Positions 61,801-64,000 of a DNA stretch of 64,000 nt are shown one piece after another. How positions within the stretch are numbered: the first letter of the stretch is position 1; the number at the start of each line of letters is the position of its first letter. The stretch lies in contig CM075771.1 of assembly GCA_037974665.1 (NCBI GenBank), positions 17,457,425-17,521,424 on the forward strand, read 5' to 3'. Both the position numbers and the translations under genes were made by a program. The DNA comes from Ehretia macrophylla. Taxonomy: Eukaryota; Streptophyta; Magnoliopsida; Boraginales; Ehretiaceae. A model generated the notes under the pieces. The model saw nothing but the letters and a program-made list of their open reading frames with translations. It searched no databases and had not been told where the DNA came from.

Positions 61801-63790
61801 TGTCCTGGATAGTACGTCGTGAGCCGCGAAAAGGATGACAACCTAATCCATTACATTTCAATTACCGAATAACACGCCACATTGGGCAAGACAACTTCGT
61901 TTCACGTAGAGGCTGGGCCCGCAAACCGAGGGCGTAGGGCTTAGGACCAGGTCTCTATCGCTCCGGTGCCTATAACTTTTGATTTATAAGGAGGTACGCG
62001 GCGCACAGTATACCGTTGGAAAGCACTCCGAGAGCTCTACGACATGGGCAACAATCCTGCTCGGCATCACCTATTTTCGGAGTCCAAAATCGAACGTTTT
62101 CATCAGTTTCGGGACACTTTTCTTCTTTTGCGCTACTTTTCTGTCCTGGATCGTACGTCGTGATCCGCGAAAAAGACGACAACCTAATCCATCACATTTC
62201 TATTACCAAATCCCACAGCACCTTGGGCAAGACAACATTGCTTCCCGTAGTGGCTCGGGCCGCAAACCGAGGGCGTCGGTCTTAGGACCAGGTCTCCGTC
62301 GCTACGGTGCCCATAACTTTTGATCCGTATGGAGTTAGGCGGCACACAACATACCGTTGGAAAGCTCTCCGAGAGCTCAACGATGTGGGCAAAAAGACTG
62401 CTTGTCTGCGCCTATTTTCGGAGCCCAAAATCGAACATTTTCATTAGTTTCGGGACATTTTTATTCTTTTGCGCTGTTTTTCCGTTCTGAAACGTATGTC
62501 GTGAGCCGCGAAAAGAACACAACCTAATCCATCATATTTCTATTACCGAATCCCATTCCACTTAGGGCAAGACAACTTCACTTCACGTAGAAGCTAGGCC
62601 CGCAAACCGAGGGCGTGGGGCTTAAGACTAGGTCTCTGTTGCTCCGGTGCCCATAACTTTTGATCCGTAAGGAGTTACGCGGCGCACAGCATACCGTTAG
62701 AAAGCTCTCCGAGAGCTCTACAACGGGGGCAGCAAGCCTCCATGATTGCGCCTATTTTGGGAGCCCAAAATCGAACGTTTTCATCAGTTTCTGGACATTT
62801 TTCTTCTTTTGCGTTATTTTTTCGTCCCGGATCGTACGTCGTGAGCCGCGAAAAGGACAACAACCTAATCCATCACATTTCTATTACCGAATCCCATGGC
62901 ACCTTGGGCAAGACAACTTCGCTTCACGTAGAGGCTGGGCCCGCACACCGAGGTCGTGGGGCTTTGGACAAGGTCTCCATCGCACCGGTGCCCATAACTT
63001 TTGATCCGTAAGGAGTTACGCGGCACACAGCATACCGTTGGAAAGCTCTCCGAGAGCTCTACGATGGATGCATCAAGCCTACTTGGCCGCGCCTATTTTC
63101 GAAGCCCAAAATCGAACACTTTCATCAGTTTCGAGATATTTTTCTTCTTTTGCGGTGTTTTTCCGTCCCGGATCGTATGTCGTGAGCCACGAAAAGGTAG
63201 ACTTCCTAATCCATAAAATTTTTATTACCAAATCCCACGCCACCTTGGGCAAGACAACATCGCTTCCCGTAGTGGCTGGGGCCGCAAACCGAGGGCGTGG
63301 GGCTTAGGACTAGGTCTCCGTCGCTCTGGTGCCCATAACTTTTGATCCGTAAGGAGTTATGTGGCGCATAGCATACCGTTCGGAAGTTATCCAAGAGTTC
63401 TACGACGGGGGCAGTCATCCTTCCCTACTGTGCCTGTTTTCGGAGCCCAAAATCAAACATTTTCATCAGTTTTCGGACACTTTTCTTCTTTTGAGCTATT
63501 TTTCTGTCCCGGATCGTACGTCGTGAGCCGCGAAAAGGATGACAACCTATTCCATCACATTTCTATTACCGAATCCTATGCCATCTTGGGCAAGACAACT
63601 TCGTTTCACGTAGAGGCTGGACCCGCAAACCGAGGGCGTGGGGCTTAAGACCAGGTCTCCGTCGCTCCGGTGCCCATAACTTTTTATCTGTAAGGAATTA
63701 CGCGGCGCACAGCATAGAGTTGGAAAGCTATCCGAGAGCTCTACGATATGGGAAGCAAGCCTGCTCGACTGTGCCTCTTTTCGGAGCCCA
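58900..63790 (+). repeat. Higher-order satellite duplication, copy 2
   Basis: Partner of 53100-57660. It contains one extra monomer between about 61.7 and 62.2 kb relative to copy 1. Monomers inside each copy differ much more from their neighbours than from the counterpart at the fixed offset. Confidence 0.8.
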
Positions 63791-64000
63791 AAATCCAACA
63801 TTTTCATCTGTTTCGTGACACTTTTCTTCTTTTGCGCTATTTTTTCATCCCGGATCGTACGTTGTGAGCCGCGAAAAGGACGACAACCGAATCCATCACA
63901 TTTCTATTACCGAATCCCATGCCACCTTGGGCAAGAAAACTTCGCTTCACGTAGAGTCTGGGCCCTCAAACCGAGGACGTGGGGTTTAGGACCAGGTCTC

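Larger units (their letters stand above)
46770..64000 (+). repeat. 341-bp satellite, block D
   Basis: About 50 head-to-tail monomers to the end of the window (for example 47707, 50067, 51417, 51758, 52099, 52439, 54483, 54824, 55164, 62660, 63001). A small deletion near 49412 removes about 16 bp. It contains the higher-order duplication noted separately. The right edge of the array lies outside the window, and no gene is seen. Confidence 0.97.

Noticed and set aside
14404-64000. Many 60-115-codon open frames in the satellite, on both strands, for example at 16660-17004 and 38861-39205
   Set aside because: They repeat with the monomer. The 114-codon frame starts at TTG and ends at the TGA of the next TTTTGATCC. 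The 341-bp period is not a multiple of three, and copies are broken at random, so they are by-products of repetition.

Overview
The window is heterochromatic nuclear DNA of a flowering plant (probably a dicot; I cannot name the species). I found no host protein-coding gene and no RNA gene. It consists of two things: a tandem satellite with a monomer of about 341 bp, and copies of one Ty3/gypsy LTR-retrotransposon family with unusually long (3.6-3.9 kb) LTRs inserted into it. Plant origin is inferred from the initiator-Met-tRNA primer binding site typical of plant retrotransposons, the Tekay/Del-like chromodomain integrase, and a satellite scale typical of plant pericentromeres.

Layout. Satellite fills 1-1215, 14404-31095, 34672-43041 and 46770-64000 (about 43.5 kb, roughly 127 monomers, all head-to-tail in the same orientation). 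Three insertions interrupt it. (1) 1216-14403 is a decayed minus-strand element flanked by GCTTC. It has a 3' LTR (1216-3029 plus 6912-8667), a polypurine tract (8668-8680), ruined gag-pol (8708-12181), a primer binding site (12426-12437) and a 5' LTR cut short (12449-14403). Its 3' LTR is itself split by a plus-strand solo LTR of the same family (3030-6906, target duplication CCAAT). (2) 31096-34671 is a solo LTR with target duplication ACCTT. (3) 43042-46769 is a solo LTR with target duplication GCTGT.

The coding part retains Gag, two zinc knuckles, protease, the N-terminal part of reverse transcriptase, integrase (HHCC, DDE, GPF module) and a chromodomain. It carries several stop codons and frameshifts, a changed protease active-site residue, and an in-frame deletion that removes the reverse transcriptase catalytic core and RNase H. 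It cannot be autonomous.

The most interesting signal is inside the LTRs. All five copies carry, on the retrotransposon sense strand, a potential split reading frame. It has a 52-nt upstream part and a 62-nt acidic downstream part, separated by an AT-rich GT...AG interval. Both exon-like parts have identical length in all copies, while the interval varies from 145 to 164 nt. It is followed by a conserved stem-loop, and the other end of the LTR carries an ACGTG-rich minisatellite of variable length. The satellite also shows higher-order organisation: a 17/18-monomer duplication at 53.1-57.7 versus 58.9-63.8 kb, and a 681-bp dimer phase at 25.7-27.4 kb.
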